Source of the DNA: CAVTWJ01 sp963849485
GTDB taxonomy: Bacteria; Oederibacteriota; Muellerivitia; Muellerivitales; Muellerivitaceae
Direction: 5' to 3'
Length of the DNA stretch: 64,000 nt
Assembly (NCBI GenBank): GCA_963849485.1
Contig: CAWKIF010000071.1
Coordinates: 23,597 to 87,596 of the forward strand
Shown here: positions 38,382 to 47,436 of the stretch, piece after piece
Layout: each line of letters opens with the position of its first letter
How positions within the stretch are numbered: position 1 is the stretch's first letter
Notes under the pieces: model-generated
Told to the model about the DNA's origin: nothing
Databases searched by the model: none
The model's input: only the letters and a program-made list of their open reading frames with translations
Translations under genes and position numbers: made by a program

Positions 38382-38795
38382 ATGATCGGAATAGTCGTTG
38401 CAACGCATGGGGAGTTAAGCAAGTCGTTGGTAGGCACTTTAAAAATGATATTAGGGGAAGTTCAAGGTCTAACCTCTGTCTCGCTAGAAACCTCCGATTC
38501 CCTGGAATCATTTCAGGAGAAAGTCGTGAAAGCCCTGTTGGCTGTGGATCCGAAAGGGGAAGGCTCCTTTGTATTAGTGGATATGCTTGGCGGAACCCCA
38601 TTTAATGTTACTTTCCGTCTTTCACAGGAAAAGCCCATCCAGTTGATTACGGGGGTTAATCTTCCCATGTTGCTAAAGGCGGTTTCTCACCAGGGGGATT
38701 CGGATATTAAAACCTTGGCCCCCGAAGTGGCCAAAGCGGGCAAGGATGGGGTTGTGTGGGCCCGGGACTTGATCCAAGGCTCAAACCGGCTTTAG
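38382..38795 (+). CDS. PTS mannose-family EIIA component
   Basis: 137 residues from ATG 38382, chosen because the conserved fold begins MIGIVVATHGELS and AAAGGAAAG precedes it; longer in-frame starts add unconserved sequence. His9 is the phosphorylation site. VLVDMLGGTPFNVTFRL is the family signature. It accepts phosphate from HPr and passes it to IIB. First gene of the PTS operon. Confidence 0.9.
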   Translation: MIGIVVATHGELSKSLVGTLKMILGEVQGLTSVSLETSDSLESFQEKVVKALLAVDPKGEGSFVLVDMLGGTPFNVTFRLSQEKPIQLITGVNLPMLLKAVSHQGDSDIKTLAPEVAKAGKDGVVWARDLIQGSNRL

Positions 38796-38803
38796 GGGAA
38801 AAA

Positions 38804-39316
38804 ATGGACTTACTGCTGGCTCGAATCGACGACAGGCTCATCCATGGACAAGTGGTGGTGGGGTGGGTACGTGCTCTGAATATTGAAAGGCTGGTGGTGG
38901 CGAATGATTCCATTGCCGCTAACGCAATGCAACGCACCCTCATGGAAATGGCTGTACCATCTGGGTTAAAGGTAAGCTTGTGCACCATTCAAGAAGCCGC
39001 CGATGTGACAAGGGGGATCGGTTCAGAAAAGACACTTCTTCTATTTAGTAATCCTCAGGACGCCTTGGCCTTTACCCGGGCGGGAGGAAAAACGAGTTCC
39101 ATTAATGTAGGGGGCATGCATTTCTGCAATGGAAAGCGGCAGGTTTGCCCCATCGTCTGTGTGGATGAAAGGGACGTGCAAGCATTCAGGGAACTTAAAT
39201 CTTTGGGTATGGAGCTGGAAGTGCGAGCGGTTCCGGGGGATACCCGGGAGCCTCTTGATAAATACCTACCGGAGTTAAAGGCGGGCGCGTCCCCCCCTTC
39301 TCCTCCGGGACATTAA
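38804..39316 (+). CDS. PTS mannose/sorbose-family EIIB component
   Basis: 170 residues from ATG 38804, eight bases after IIA with AGGGGAA upstream. The phospho-His is His14 in RIDDRLIHGQVVVGW. NVGGMHFCNGKRQV and the DERDVQAFREL region are typical. It transfers phosphate to the sugar carried by IIC/IID. The Pro/Ser-rich C-terminal end is an extra. Confidence 0.9.
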   Translation: MDLLLARIDDRLIHGQVVVGWVRALNIERLVVANDSIAANAMQRTLMEMAVPSGLKVSLCTIQEAADVTRGIGSEKTLLLFSNPQDALAFTRAGGKTSSINVGGMHFCNGKRQVCPIVCVDERDVQAFRELKSLGMELEVRAVPGDTREPLDKYLPELKAGASPPSPPGH

Positions 39317-39327
39317 CTGAGGAACCC

Positions 39328-41496
39328 ATGAATCGAGTCCAATTTATTTTCGGGGTTCATAATCACCAGCCCGTCGGCAATTTCGGCCAAGTCTTCGAGA
39401 CCCTGGACAAAATGTCCTACCATCCTTTCCTCCAGGTGCTGGAACGTCATAGCAAGGTTAAATGCGTTTTCCATGTAACGGGCCCTCTGCTGGAATGGTT
39501 CGAGGCAAACCGGCCTGAAACTATGCAACGTTTAAAAAACTTAGTCCGCCGGGGTCAAGTAGAGCTTTTTACGGGAGGCATGTATGAGCCGATACTAGCC
39601 ATTCTTCCCGACCGGGACAAGCAGGGACAAATCGAACGCATGAGCCGTTATCTCAAAGATAATTTCGACGTCACTCCTCAAGGCATGTGGACGGCGGAAA
39701 GAGTTTGGGAACCCCACTTGACCAAGACCTTAGCTCTCGCGGGAGTAAAATATTTAGTTATGGACGACGCCCATTTCAAGTCGGCCGGTTTGAAAGAGGA
39801 CCAAACCTTCGGTTATTACCTCATGGAAGAACAGGGATATATCTGCGGCGTCTTTCCCATCTCCGAGAAGATGCGATATATGGTGCCCTTTAAGAATGTG
39901 GATGAGAGCCTTAATTATTTGCGGTCCGTAGCCACCGAGGAGGGCGACCGGTGTGTGGTATTGATGGACGACGGGGAAAAATTCGGGGGTTGGCCCGATA
40001 CTTTCAAATGGGTTTATGAGGAAGGCTACCTAGAAAGGCTGTTTAGCGCTATCGAGGCCAACTCGGAATGGCTTACAAGCGCAACCTTTTCCGAATTTGT
40101 GGAAAATCATCCTCCGCTGGGGCGATTGAACCTCCCCACGGGATCCTATAGTGAAATGGGGGAATGGGCTCTTCCCCCGGACGCGGCCGAAGACTATGAG
40201 AACTTGCGCCGGGAGGTGCTCCATCGGGGCGAGATGCCCCGGTATGAGCGATACCTAAAGGGCGGATTCTGGCGTCATTTCTTGTCCAAATATGATGAGA
40301 GTAACCACTTGCACAAAAAACTTCTTTGGGTTTCTGAAAAAGTGGAAAAGGCTCGACAGAAAATTTCGTCCAAACCGACCCCCAAACAAAAGGCCCTCTT
40401 GCTCGAAGCCGAGACAGCACTTTACCGGGGGGAATGTAACTGCGCCTATTGGCACGGTGTTTTCGGGGGACTGTACCTGAATCATCTGAGGTTTGCCCTT
40501 TATCAAAATTTGATCGCTTCTGAGAAAGCCGCCGATAAGCTGTTGGGCGCCCCTCGGCAAGGAATCCATGCCTTGCCTGTTGATTTCAACAAGGACAGTT
40601 ATATGGAATTGGTGGTGGAATCAGCCGGATTCCACGCCCTCCTTGAACCTTCCCAAGGAGGAACCTTAAGTGAGTTGGATTATCTCAAACGGCCGATCAA
40701 CCTTTCCGACACCCTTACCCGGAGGCGAGAGGCCTATCATTCGAAGCTCCTCCAATATTCACGAAATGATCCTTCCAAGGGACCGGTTTCCAGTATTCAC
40801 GACTTGATTCGAACTAAAGAACCGGATCTGGAAAAAAAGCTTTTTTATGATTTGGATCGGCGAGTCAGCTTAGTGGATCGTTTCGCTCCCGTGGGAGCTT
40901 CGGTCAATGATTTTTATTCTTCTCGTGCAGTGGAACTGTCCGATTTCCGTCGGGGAAGATTTGATTACAAGGTTTTGGAACCAAAGAGAAAGGGGCAACC
41001 TTTGAAGATTTCCCTCACCCGCTTGGGGCGGTTGGAAAACGAGTCTTTGGGGTTGAAGAAAAAACTTACATTTAATCCGGGAGATTTGGACCTGGAGGTC
41101 AAAATCGAATTTGAAAACTTAGGAAACCGTGAAATGAGGTTCCTTTATCTTAATGAGTGGAATTTGACATTGTTGGCTGGGGATTCAGCGGATCGTAATT
41201 ATTATGTGAAGGGGCGGGATCTGGAACAGACTCGCCTCAACAGTCTGGGGCTGGAGAATCAGGTTCTGGTTGCGGGAATGACTGACGGATGGCTTCGATT
41301 GGATCTGCAATTTAATTTGGATCCGGCAGCTTTTTTTTACCGATATCCCGTTGAGACTATTTCCCAGTCGGAGGATGGTTTTGAAAGGGTTTACCAGGGT
41401 TCCTGCCTAATGTTTGGCTGGGAATTGGCCATGAAGCCAGGGGCCAAAAAATCAGTGAATTTAAGGCACCGATGGAAGGAGCTGCCAGCCTCGTGA
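39328..41496 (+). CDS. GH57 4-alpha-glucanotransferase/alpha-amylase
   Basis: 722 residues. GH57 motifs in order: FGVHNHQPVGNFG, GGMYEPILAILPDRD, MWTAERVWEP with nucleophile Glu124, and VLMDDGEKFGGWP with acid/base Asp214. These positions almost equal Glu123/Asp214 of the Thermococcus litoralis 4-alpha-glucanotransferase (from memory). C-terminal DUF1925/DUF1926 beta domains (about 280-720) complete the enzyme. No signal peptide, so it acts on cytoplasmic maltodextrin or glycogen. It sits inside the PTS operon between IIB and IIC, and its stop overlaps the IIC start. Confidence 0.9.
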   Translation: MNRVQFIFGVHNHQPVGNFGQVFETLDKMSYHPFLQVLERHSKVKCVFHVTGPLLEWFEANRPETMQRLKNLVRRGQVELFTGGMYEPILAILPDRDKQGQIERMSRYLKDNFDVTPQGMWTAERVWEPHLTKTLALAGVKYLVMDDAHFKSAGLKEDQTFGYYLMEEQGYICGVFPISEKMRYMVPFKNVDESLNYLRSVATEEGDRCVVLMDDGEKFGGWPDTFKWVYEEGYLERLFSAIEANSEWLTSATFSEFVENHPPLGRLNLPTGSYSEMGEWALPPDAAEDYENLRREVLHRGEMPRYERYLKGGFWRHFLSKYDESNHLHKKLLWVSEKVEKARQKISSKPTPKQKALLLEAETALYRGECNCAYWHGVFGGLYLNHLRFALYQNLIASEKAADKLLGAPRQGIHALPVDFNKDSYMELVVESAGFHALLEPSQGGTLSELDYLKRPINLSDTLTRRREAYHSKLLQYSRNDPSKGPVSSIHDLIRTKEPDLEKKLFYDLDRRVSLVDRFAPVGASVNDFYSSRAVELSDFRRGRFDYKVLEPKRKGQPLKISLTRLGRLENESLGLKKKLTFNPGDLDLEVKIEFENLGNREMRFLYLNEWNLTLLAGDSADRNYYVKGRDLEQTRLNSLGLENQVLVAGMTDGWLRLDLQFNLDPAAFFYRYPVETISQSEDGFERVYQGSCLMFGWELAMKPGAKKSVNLRHRWKELPAS

Positions 41497-42263
41497 TAAG
41501 TCATTGGCTAATTTTATCCTTTATTTTGGGACTCCTCAGCTTGGATGTGTCCGCTATGGGTCAATTCATGGTTTCTCGTCCCATTGTGGTAGGCCCCCTG
41601 ATGGGCGTGGTAACAGGTCATGTGGGATTGGGTTTGATGATGGGGGCTTTGATTGAGCTTTTATGGATTTCAGATGTTCCTGTTGGGGCCCATTTGCCTT
41701 TGGATCTTTGCATGCTTTCGGGAATTTCAGTTTCATTTGCCAGCGAATTGGTGAGTCGGGGAGGTAATTCGGAAGCTTCCACTACTTATGCACTGGGGGT
41801 GGTTATTCCACTGGCTTTAGTCTCAACCCATGCGGAATTGAAATTAAGGAAATTTCATGTTCGTTGGGTTCATTTTGCCCAAAGGATGGTTTCGAGCAGT
41901 CACATGAAAACTTTTGAGTGGGTGAACCTGGCGGTCCTCGTGGAATTGTTTCTAAAGGGTTTCTTGATAGCCGCTTTAGGGCTAGGGGCGGCCTATCTTA
42001 CTTCTAACTTTTTTTTCCTTTTGCCGGATAGAGTGATGGAGGGGTTGGAGTATGCCCAATGGCTCCTCTTGGCTTTAGGATGCGCTGCAGTGATCGAATT
42101 AGTTTTAGAAAAACGCATGTTTTTAACCCTCGTCCTTTCTTTGACCCTCATCTTGGCATTAGCTCTTGTCGGCCACTTGCAAGGGGTAGGATTAGTGGGA
42201 TTGGCGGTCTTGGGGGGTTTTGGGGCGATCCTGATGATGGTCGGCAAGGGAGAAGTTACTTGA
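41493..42263 (+). CDS. PTS mannose-family EIIC permease component
   Basis: 256 residues from GTG 41493, chosen because GTGA overlaps the preceding stop and GGAAGGAG lies 11 bases upstream; ATG 41472 would add seven residues. Multi-helix membrane protein with SLDVSAMGQFMVSRPIVVGP and ELLWISDVPVGAHLPLD, characteristic of EII-Man/Sor IIC. With IID it forms the sugar channel. Confidence 0.88.
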   Translation: MISHWLILSFILGLLSLDVSAMGQFMVSRPIVVGPLMGVVTGHVGLGLMMGALIELLWISDVPVGAHLPLDLCMLSGISVSFASELVSRGGNSEASTTYALGVVIPLALVSTHAELKLRKFHVRWVHFAQRMVSSSHMKTFEWVNLAVLVELFLKGFLIAALGLGAAYLTSNFFFLLPDRVMEGLEYAQWLLLALGCAAVIELVLEKRMFLTLVLSLTLILALALVGHLQGVGLVGLAVLGGFGAILMMVGKGEVT

Positions 42264-43183
42264 ACCGCGAAACTCAATCAACATCGACAGTCCGGGTGGG
42301 GTTACCCGCCCTTGCCTCTGCCTTACTGAGGACTCTTTTTCTGCAGACTGTATGGAATTTTGAACGTTATTTGAATTATGGGGTGGCGTATGTGCTTAGC
42401 CCGGTTGTCCGTCGTCTCTACCCCAAGGATGAAAGAGGGGAGGTTCTGTCCCGCCATTTGGATTACTTCAATACCCATCCCTATATGGGGGCGTTTATCC
42501 TTGGCGCGGTTATCAAGATGGAAGAAGAAAGAGCTCAGATGCCCAAAGCGAATCAAAAACAAAAGGAGGAGGAAATCAACGCCCTGAAGGTGGGAATGAT
42601 GGGGCCCCTCGCAGCCATGGGCGATAATTTCTTTTGGGCAACAATTCGTCCCTATTGCGGTCTGATGGCTGTGACCCTGGTGATGACTCATGCCTTGGGA
42701 AGCAAACTGGAGTCATGGGCCGTACCCCTGTTATTTCTGGTTTTGTTTAATATTATTCATTTGGGAATGCGTTTTTTGGGTTTCTCATTAGGTTACCGGA
42801 AAGGGGATCAAGTTGTGCTTTCCCTTCGCCGATTCGGCTTTCAAGAAGCCATTCGGGGCATCCGAGTCGCCTCCGTGTTATTAGTGGCAGTCCTGATCGT
42901 TTTCGTGAACAGGACGGACCTGGAAGACCGGCCAGGACTGTTTTTGATGAAACTAGGCTTTTTTTGCGCTATTTTGATACTCTTCGTCTTCGCCCTGCAC
43001 CGCAAGATCAGCCCGGGACATTTGTTTTACGCAGTTATTTTGTTCGCTTTGATGCTGGCTTATTGGCCGGTTTTGAGCGTCACCCCAAGTATGTCAGGAA
43101 CAACATCTTCGACGGGCGCATCATCCGCCGGGAACGCCCTGATTCCAGGAGCCACTCCAGAACCAGGATTTTCTTTCAAATGA
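42260..43183 (+). CDS. PTS mannose-family EIID component
   Basis: 307 residues from TTG 42260 (TTGA overlap with the IIC stop, GGGAGAAG upstream). FLQTVWNFERYLNYGVAYVL at the N-terminus, DYFNTHPYMGAFILGAVIKM and GPLAAMGDNFFWATIRP are IID hallmarks. Membrane helices fill the C-terminal third, ending in a Ser/Gly-rich tail. Many HprK-bearing Gram-negatives keep only IIA/IIB; here the transport subunits are present. Confidence 0.88.
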   Translation: MNRETQSTSTVRVGLPALASALLRTLFLQTVWNFERYLNYGVAYVLSPVVRRLYPKDERGEVLSRHLDYFNTHPYMGAFILGAVIKMEEERAQMPKANQKQKEEEINALKVGMMGPLAAMGDNFFWATIRPYCGLMAVTLVMTHALGSKLESWAVPLLFLVLFNIIHLGMRFLGFSLGYRKGDQVVLSLRRFGFQEAIRGIRVASVLLVAVLIVFVNRTDLEDRPGLFLMKLGFFCAILILFVFALHRKISPGHLFYAVILFALMLAYWPVLSVTPSMSGTTSSTGASSAGNALIPGATPEPGFSFK

Positions 43184-43193
43184 AAGGGCCGTT

Positions 43194-43466
43194 ATGAAAG
43201 TCAGCGAAAAATTATTGATCACTAATAAATTGGGCCTTCACTTACGGGCGGCGGCGGAACTAGTTAAGGTTGCCAATAAGTTTAAAAGCCAAGTTATCAT
43301 TCACCATGGGGTTCAAAATGTGAACGCTAAAAGTCTGATGGGTCTCATGACCCTGGCCGCGGCCAAGGGGACTGAATTGGAATTCGGGGCTGAGGGAGAG
43401 GATGCCAAAGAAGCCTTGGCGGCTCTTAGGCAACTTCTCGCACAAAAATTCGGGGAAAAGGAGTAG
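43194..43466 (+). CDS. ptsH: Phosphocarrier protein HPr
   Basis: 90 residues. Active His16 in LGLHLRAAAEL and regulatory Ser47 in NAKSLMGLMTLAA. Ser47 corresponds to the HprK target, matching the hprK gene upstream. It relays phosphate from EI to IIA (and probably PtsN). Spacing to ptsI is three bases. Confidence 0.95.
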   Translation: MKVSEKLLITNKLGLHLRAAAELVKVANKFKSQVIIHHGVQNVNAKSLMGLMTLAAAKGTELEFGAEGEDAKEALAALRQLLAQKFGEKE

Positions 43467-43469
43467 GCC

Positions 43470-45218
43470 TTGGCCGAGAAAATCTTCCAAGGAGTGGCGG
43501 CCTCCGGAGGTATCGGAATGGGTCCCGCTTATTTATATCATCCACAGGGTTTCTCGGCCCCCCGACGCATCTTGCGCCCGGAAGAGGTGGAATCCGAATT
43601 GACCCGCTATCAAGAGGCGTTACGGAAGACCAAGGATCAAATTCTCGATCTGGAAACCCGAATGCAGGAGAAACTGGGTGATGAACACGTGGCGATTTTC
43701 CAGGCCCACCAGGTGGTTCTGGAAGACCCCCTTTTCATGGAAGATATTCCCGAGGCCATTTCGAAAAGAAGGCTTAATGCGGAGCACCTCGTTGCGGAAG
43801 GCTTGGAAAAATTCAAGACCCTGATCGCTACCCTTGAAGACTCATATTTCCGCGAGAGGGGTGTGGATATCCAGGATGTCGGCGAACGTTTGTTAAAAAA
43901 TCTCATGGGTGCCGATAAGGACCAGTTAAAGAAACTGGACCGGGAAGTCGTGGTGGTGGCCCCCGACCTCGCGCCCTCTGACACCGTGACCATGCCCACC
44001 GACCGGGTCAAGGGATTTTGCACCGATGTAGGGGGGCGAACCTCTCACGTGGCGATAGTGGCCCGGTCCTTAGGATTGCCTGCAGTCGTGGGAATGCAAA
44101 CCTTGGTCGGTGAAGTCGAGGACGGGGATCTTCTTATAGTGGACGGCAATAAAGGATTGGTGGTAGTTAATCCCAATCCCCAAACCCTGAAGCAGTATCA
44201 ACGGTTAAAAGAAAGTTATGAGGCGTTCCAGCGAAGCCTGGATGAGTTAAGAACTCTTCCCGCCATAACCCCCGATGGGCACGGGGTTATCCTGGCGGCC
44301 AACATTGAAATCCCCCAGGAATTAGACGAGATTTTCCGCCATGGAGCGGAAGGAGTAGGTTTGTTTAGGACTGAGTTCCTTTTCCTCGACAGGTCGGAAG
44401 TACCTTCCGAGGAGGAACAATACGAGGCTTATCGTAATCTCGCAGAAAAATCGGGGGCCAGCCCGGCGATTCTTCGCACATTGGATTTAGGCGGGGATAA
44501 AGTACTCAGCCATCTCAACGCTCCCCATGAATCCAACCCATTTTTGGGATTGAGAGCCATCCGTTTCTGCCTCAAACGCCCGGATATCTTCAAACCCCAA
44601 TTGAGGGCTATCTTGCGGTCGGCAGCCTCGGGACCCCTCAAGGTCATGTTCCCAATGATTTCCAACTTGGATGAGGTGCGCCAGGCCAAACATCTCCTTG
44701 CCGAATGCGCCAAGGAACTCAAAATGGAAGGCAAAATCCTCAGGGACCGAATCGAAGTAGGGGCTATGATCGAAATCCCCTCCGCCGCCCTCATGTCGGA
44801 TTTACTCATCCAGGAGTTGGACTTTCTATCCATCGGCACGAATGATTTGATCCAATACACTTTGGCGGTGGACCGGGTCAATGAGGCGGTGGCCTATCTT
44901 TACGAGCCCCTCAATCCCGCCATTCTGCGGTTGATTCAAATGACAATCGACTCCTGCCATCGGCATGGTAAATGGGTGGGTATGTGCGGCGAAATGGCAG
45001 GCGACCCCCAGTGTGTTCCGCTCCTTTTGGGAATGGGTTTGGATGAGTTTTCGGTCTCGATGTCCGTCATCCCCGAGATTAAAAAGGTTATCCGTCTGAT
45101 GCCTTATGACTTGGCCAAAAATATCGCACAAGAAGCCCTCAAACTTAGAACCCCCGACGAAGTCCTGAATTTAATCCGGGAAGGGGTTCCCCCCGAACTC
45201 AAGGCGATATTGTTCTAG
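43470..45218 (+). CDS. ptsI: PTS enzyme I
   Basis: 582 residues, usual length. Phospho-His in DVGGRTSHVAIVARSLG; PEP-binding TIM barrel with EGVGLFRTEFLFLDR, EIPSAALMSDLL, IGTNDLIQYTLAVDR and the active Cys region GMCGEMAGDP. It starts the PTS chain from phosphoenolpyruvate. TTG start behind AAAAGGAG, which overlaps the end of ptsH. Confidence 0.95.
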   Translation: MAEKIFQGVAASGGIGMGPAYLYHPQGFSAPRRILRPEEVESELTRYQEALRKTKDQILDLETRMQEKLGDEHVAIFQAHQVVLEDPLFMEDIPEAISKRRLNAEHLVAEGLEKFKTLIATLEDSYFRERGVDIQDVGERLLKNLMGADKDQLKKLDREVVVVAPDLAPSDTVTMPTDRVKGFCTDVGGRTSHVAIVARSLGLPAVVGMQTLVGEVEDGDLLIVDGNKGLVVVNPNPQTLKQYQRLKESYEAFQRSLDELRTLPAITPDGHGVILAANIEIPQELDEIFRHGAEGVGLFRTEFLFLDRSEVPSEEEQYEAYRNLAEKSGASPAILRTLDLGGDKVLSHLNAPHESNPFLGLRAIRFCLKRPDIFKPQLRAILRSAASGPLKVMFPMISNLDEVRQAKHLLAECAKELKMEGKILRDRIEVGAMIEIPSAALMSDLLIQELDFLSIGTNDLIQYTLAVDRVNEAVAYLYEPLNPAILRLIQMTIDSCHRHGKWVGMCGEMAGDPQCVPLLLGMGLDEFSVSMSVIPEIKKVIRLMPYDLAKNIAQEALKLRTPDEVLNLIREGVPPELKAILF

Positions 45219-45243
45219 AGAATCCATCTTTTAACGGAGTTTC

Positions 45244-47328
45244 ATGATGAAAGGGGTCCGTGGGCAGTTGCGTTTCTTGGCTCCTTTTGTCCTCTTCCTC
45301 ACGTCATTCATCTATCTTCTCCACGGTCTTAATCCGGCTTTTTACGCTGATGACAGTCCTGAGACCATCACGGCGGCAGTCACTTTGGGTGTTCCCCATC
45401 CCCCCGGTTATCCGTTTCTGACACTCTTGGGTCGGTTGTTTTCTCTTCTTCCATTAAGCGGATTCCCCTTGCGGGTGAACCTCTTATCCCCGGTCTTGGC
45501 GTCACTGGTCTGCGCCCTTTTGTATCTTTTCCTGGTAAAAGGTCTCAGGGTGACGGCTTGGATCGCTGCTCCCGTCAGTTTGTTTTGGGCGGTAGGTACG
45601 AGTCTGTATCCCGCTGCGTTAAGCGCCAAAGGGGAAGTCTATGAATTAAACTCGCTCTTAATTTTGGGCCTTTTTTGGGGCTTGCAGTCAGGCCAACGAA
45701 GAATCACGATGTTTTTGGCGGGTGTTTTTTTGACCCATCATTGGATGACCCTTTTGGTTTTCATGCCGGGGCTTTTCTTGTTTGTGCGGTTGGAAAATAA
45801 TAAATTCTCATGGTCGGCCCGTGAATGGTTGAATGCCGCCCTGTGGTTGAATCTGGGGTTATCCCTTTGGCTGGTTTTACCCCTTCTTTCGGCGAGGGAA
45901 CCGATGCTGAATTGGGGAGATCCTCGGGACCTAAAAAATTTCATTTTCGTTCTTCTCCGGCGTGAATATCTGGGAGCGGAGGCGAACGCTTCCATTGCCG
46001 ATTGGATAGCTCAAGCGCAATACGGTATTTTGGGCCAATGGAGAGAATTTGCCGGCCTCAGCCTAGCGGCCCTATTCTTTGCCCTGACACTTTTGAAGAA
46101 AAAGGAACCACTGGCATGGGGTTTTTTTACAGGTTGGGGTTTCTTATTGGTCTCGATTTGCCTTTACCTACACTTATCCCCTGACCGTTTTTACCTGATA
46201 AATTCTTATACATTAGTGACCCACCTTCCGGTTCTCGTTTTCCTGGGATGGGGAACACAAAAGGCGTGGGAGAAGAGCAAACCCGAGCTCCAATCCAAGT
46301 TACTGAAGGGGATCCTGATGATTCTTATCTCCTGGTTGGCTGGGTTGGGGACGCTAAGGGACCTAAAGGACCGGCAGACAAGTTACACTTGCGTTTACGA
46401 TTATGCGCTCAACAGTTTCAAGTGTCTTCCCGCCCATTCGCTATTCTTTTGCCGGGGGGATAGCATGGTTTTCCCTTCCTGGTATTTTCAATGGGTGGAA
46501 AGGGTCCGTCCCGATCTGGTAATCGTGGGTGTGGATGGCTTGCCTATGGATTGGATTCGGCGGAATCTAAGTCTCCAGCATCCGACGTTATTAGTGCCCT
46601 ATTCCAAACAAAAGATGGGCAATGAATCTATCGCGCCTCTCATGTCTTGGCTTATCCTTAAGAATTCGCGGATTCCGCAATTCTTAAGCTACAACCAACT
46701 CGATGCCCAAACCCAACCTGTACAGAACCTCCTGCCCTACGGTCTTGTGTATCAATGTTTCTTGGACCGAGCCACCCCTCCCCTGGATGAGGCACGAGCT
46801 AACTTTTTATGGACTCATTTGCGTTTGCGTCATTTGCATGACCCGAATTTACCCTTGGAGCCCAGGACCCGACAGTGGATTTTGGTTGATTACGGGGTTG
46901 ATCGGAACGGGTTGGGAATTTATTTTGAAAACCGCGCCGATGATGAAGCTGAAAAATTGTCCAATAATCGTAGGGGCGGGAACCGGGAAAATGTCATTCA
47001 GGATTATTTCAAGTCGTTGGAGCAATTTAGCTGGTGTCAGGCCTGGGACCCAACCGATCCGGTCTATTGTTTCAACATGGGAAACGCGTTGGTTCATCTG
47101 GGCCAAAACTCTGAAGCGCTCAAATATTATGACAAGGCAGTGGAGCTGGACTCGAAATACAAAGACGCTTATTTCAACGCGGCGGTAGCCGCCTTAAACC
47201 TAGGGCAGGGGCAAAAAGCAGGGGAGATGTTCCGGAAAGTTCTGGGTTTGGACCCTTCGCATGCCGAGGCCAAAAGGGGACTTGCCTATGTGACACAATT
47301 AGGATGGTACCATTCCAATCCCCCTTGA
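45244..47328 (+). CDS. DUF2723/TMEM260-like membrane glycosyltransferase with TPR tail
   Basis: 694 residues. The N-terminal DUF2723 domain has the diagnostic DSPETITAAVTLGVPHPPGY and about ten membrane helices to residue ~380. A soluble part follows, and the last 90 residues carry two TPR units (NMGNALVHLGQNSEALKYYD, NAAVAALNLGQGQKAGEMFR). DUF2723 is related to TMEM260, a protein O-mannosyltransferase. Bacterial members are thought to glycosylate exported proteins or glycans from a lipid-linked sugar. First gene of a surface-glycosylation block. Confidence 0.8.
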   Translation: MMKGVRGQLRFLAPFVLFLTSFIYLLHGLNPAFYADDSPETITAAVTLGVPHPPGYPFLTLLGRLFSLLPLSGFPLRVNLLSPVLASLVCALLYLFLVKGLRVTAWIAAPVSLFWAVGTSLYPAALSAKGEVYELNSLLILGLFWGLQSGQRRITMFLAGVFLTHHWMTLLVFMPGLFLFVRLENNKFSWSAREWLNAALWLNLGLSLWLVLPLLSAREPMLNWGDPRDLKNFIFVLLRREYLGAEANASIADWIAQAQYGILGQWREFAGLSLAALFFALTLLKKKEPLAWGFFTGWGFLLVSICLYLHLSPDRFYLINSYTLVTHLPVLVFLGWGTQKAWEKSKPELQSKLLKGILMILISWLAGLGTLRDLKDRQTSYTCVYDYALNSFKCLPAHSLFFCRGDSMVFPSWYFQWVERVRPDLVIVGVDGLPMDWIRRNLSLQHPTLLVPYSKQKMGNESIAPLMSWLILKNSRIPQFLSYNQLDAQTQPVQNLLPYGLVYQCFLDRATPPLDEARANFLWTHLRLRHLHDPNLPLEPRTRQWILVDYGVDRNGLGIYFENRADDEAEKLSNNRRGGNRENVIQDYFKSLEQFSWCQAWDPTDPVYCFNMGNALVHLGQNSEALKYYDKAVELDSKYKDAYFNAAVAALNLGQGQKAGEMFRKVLGLDPSHAEAKRGLAYVTQLGWYHSNPP

Positions 47329-47436
47329 AACTTTGATACAAGCGAGAAATTAAAGAAAATTTCCTGGGGTTTCATCCAAGTGGTATAAGAAGCTGGGAAA
47401 TAGGGAATTGTTCTCTTGGCCTTGAAATCGGCGGGT

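Noticed and set aside
40440..40470. Sigma-54 promoter (TTGGCACG) inside the GH57 gene
   Set aside because: The -12 element TTGC is missing at the right spacing and the site is within coding sequence.
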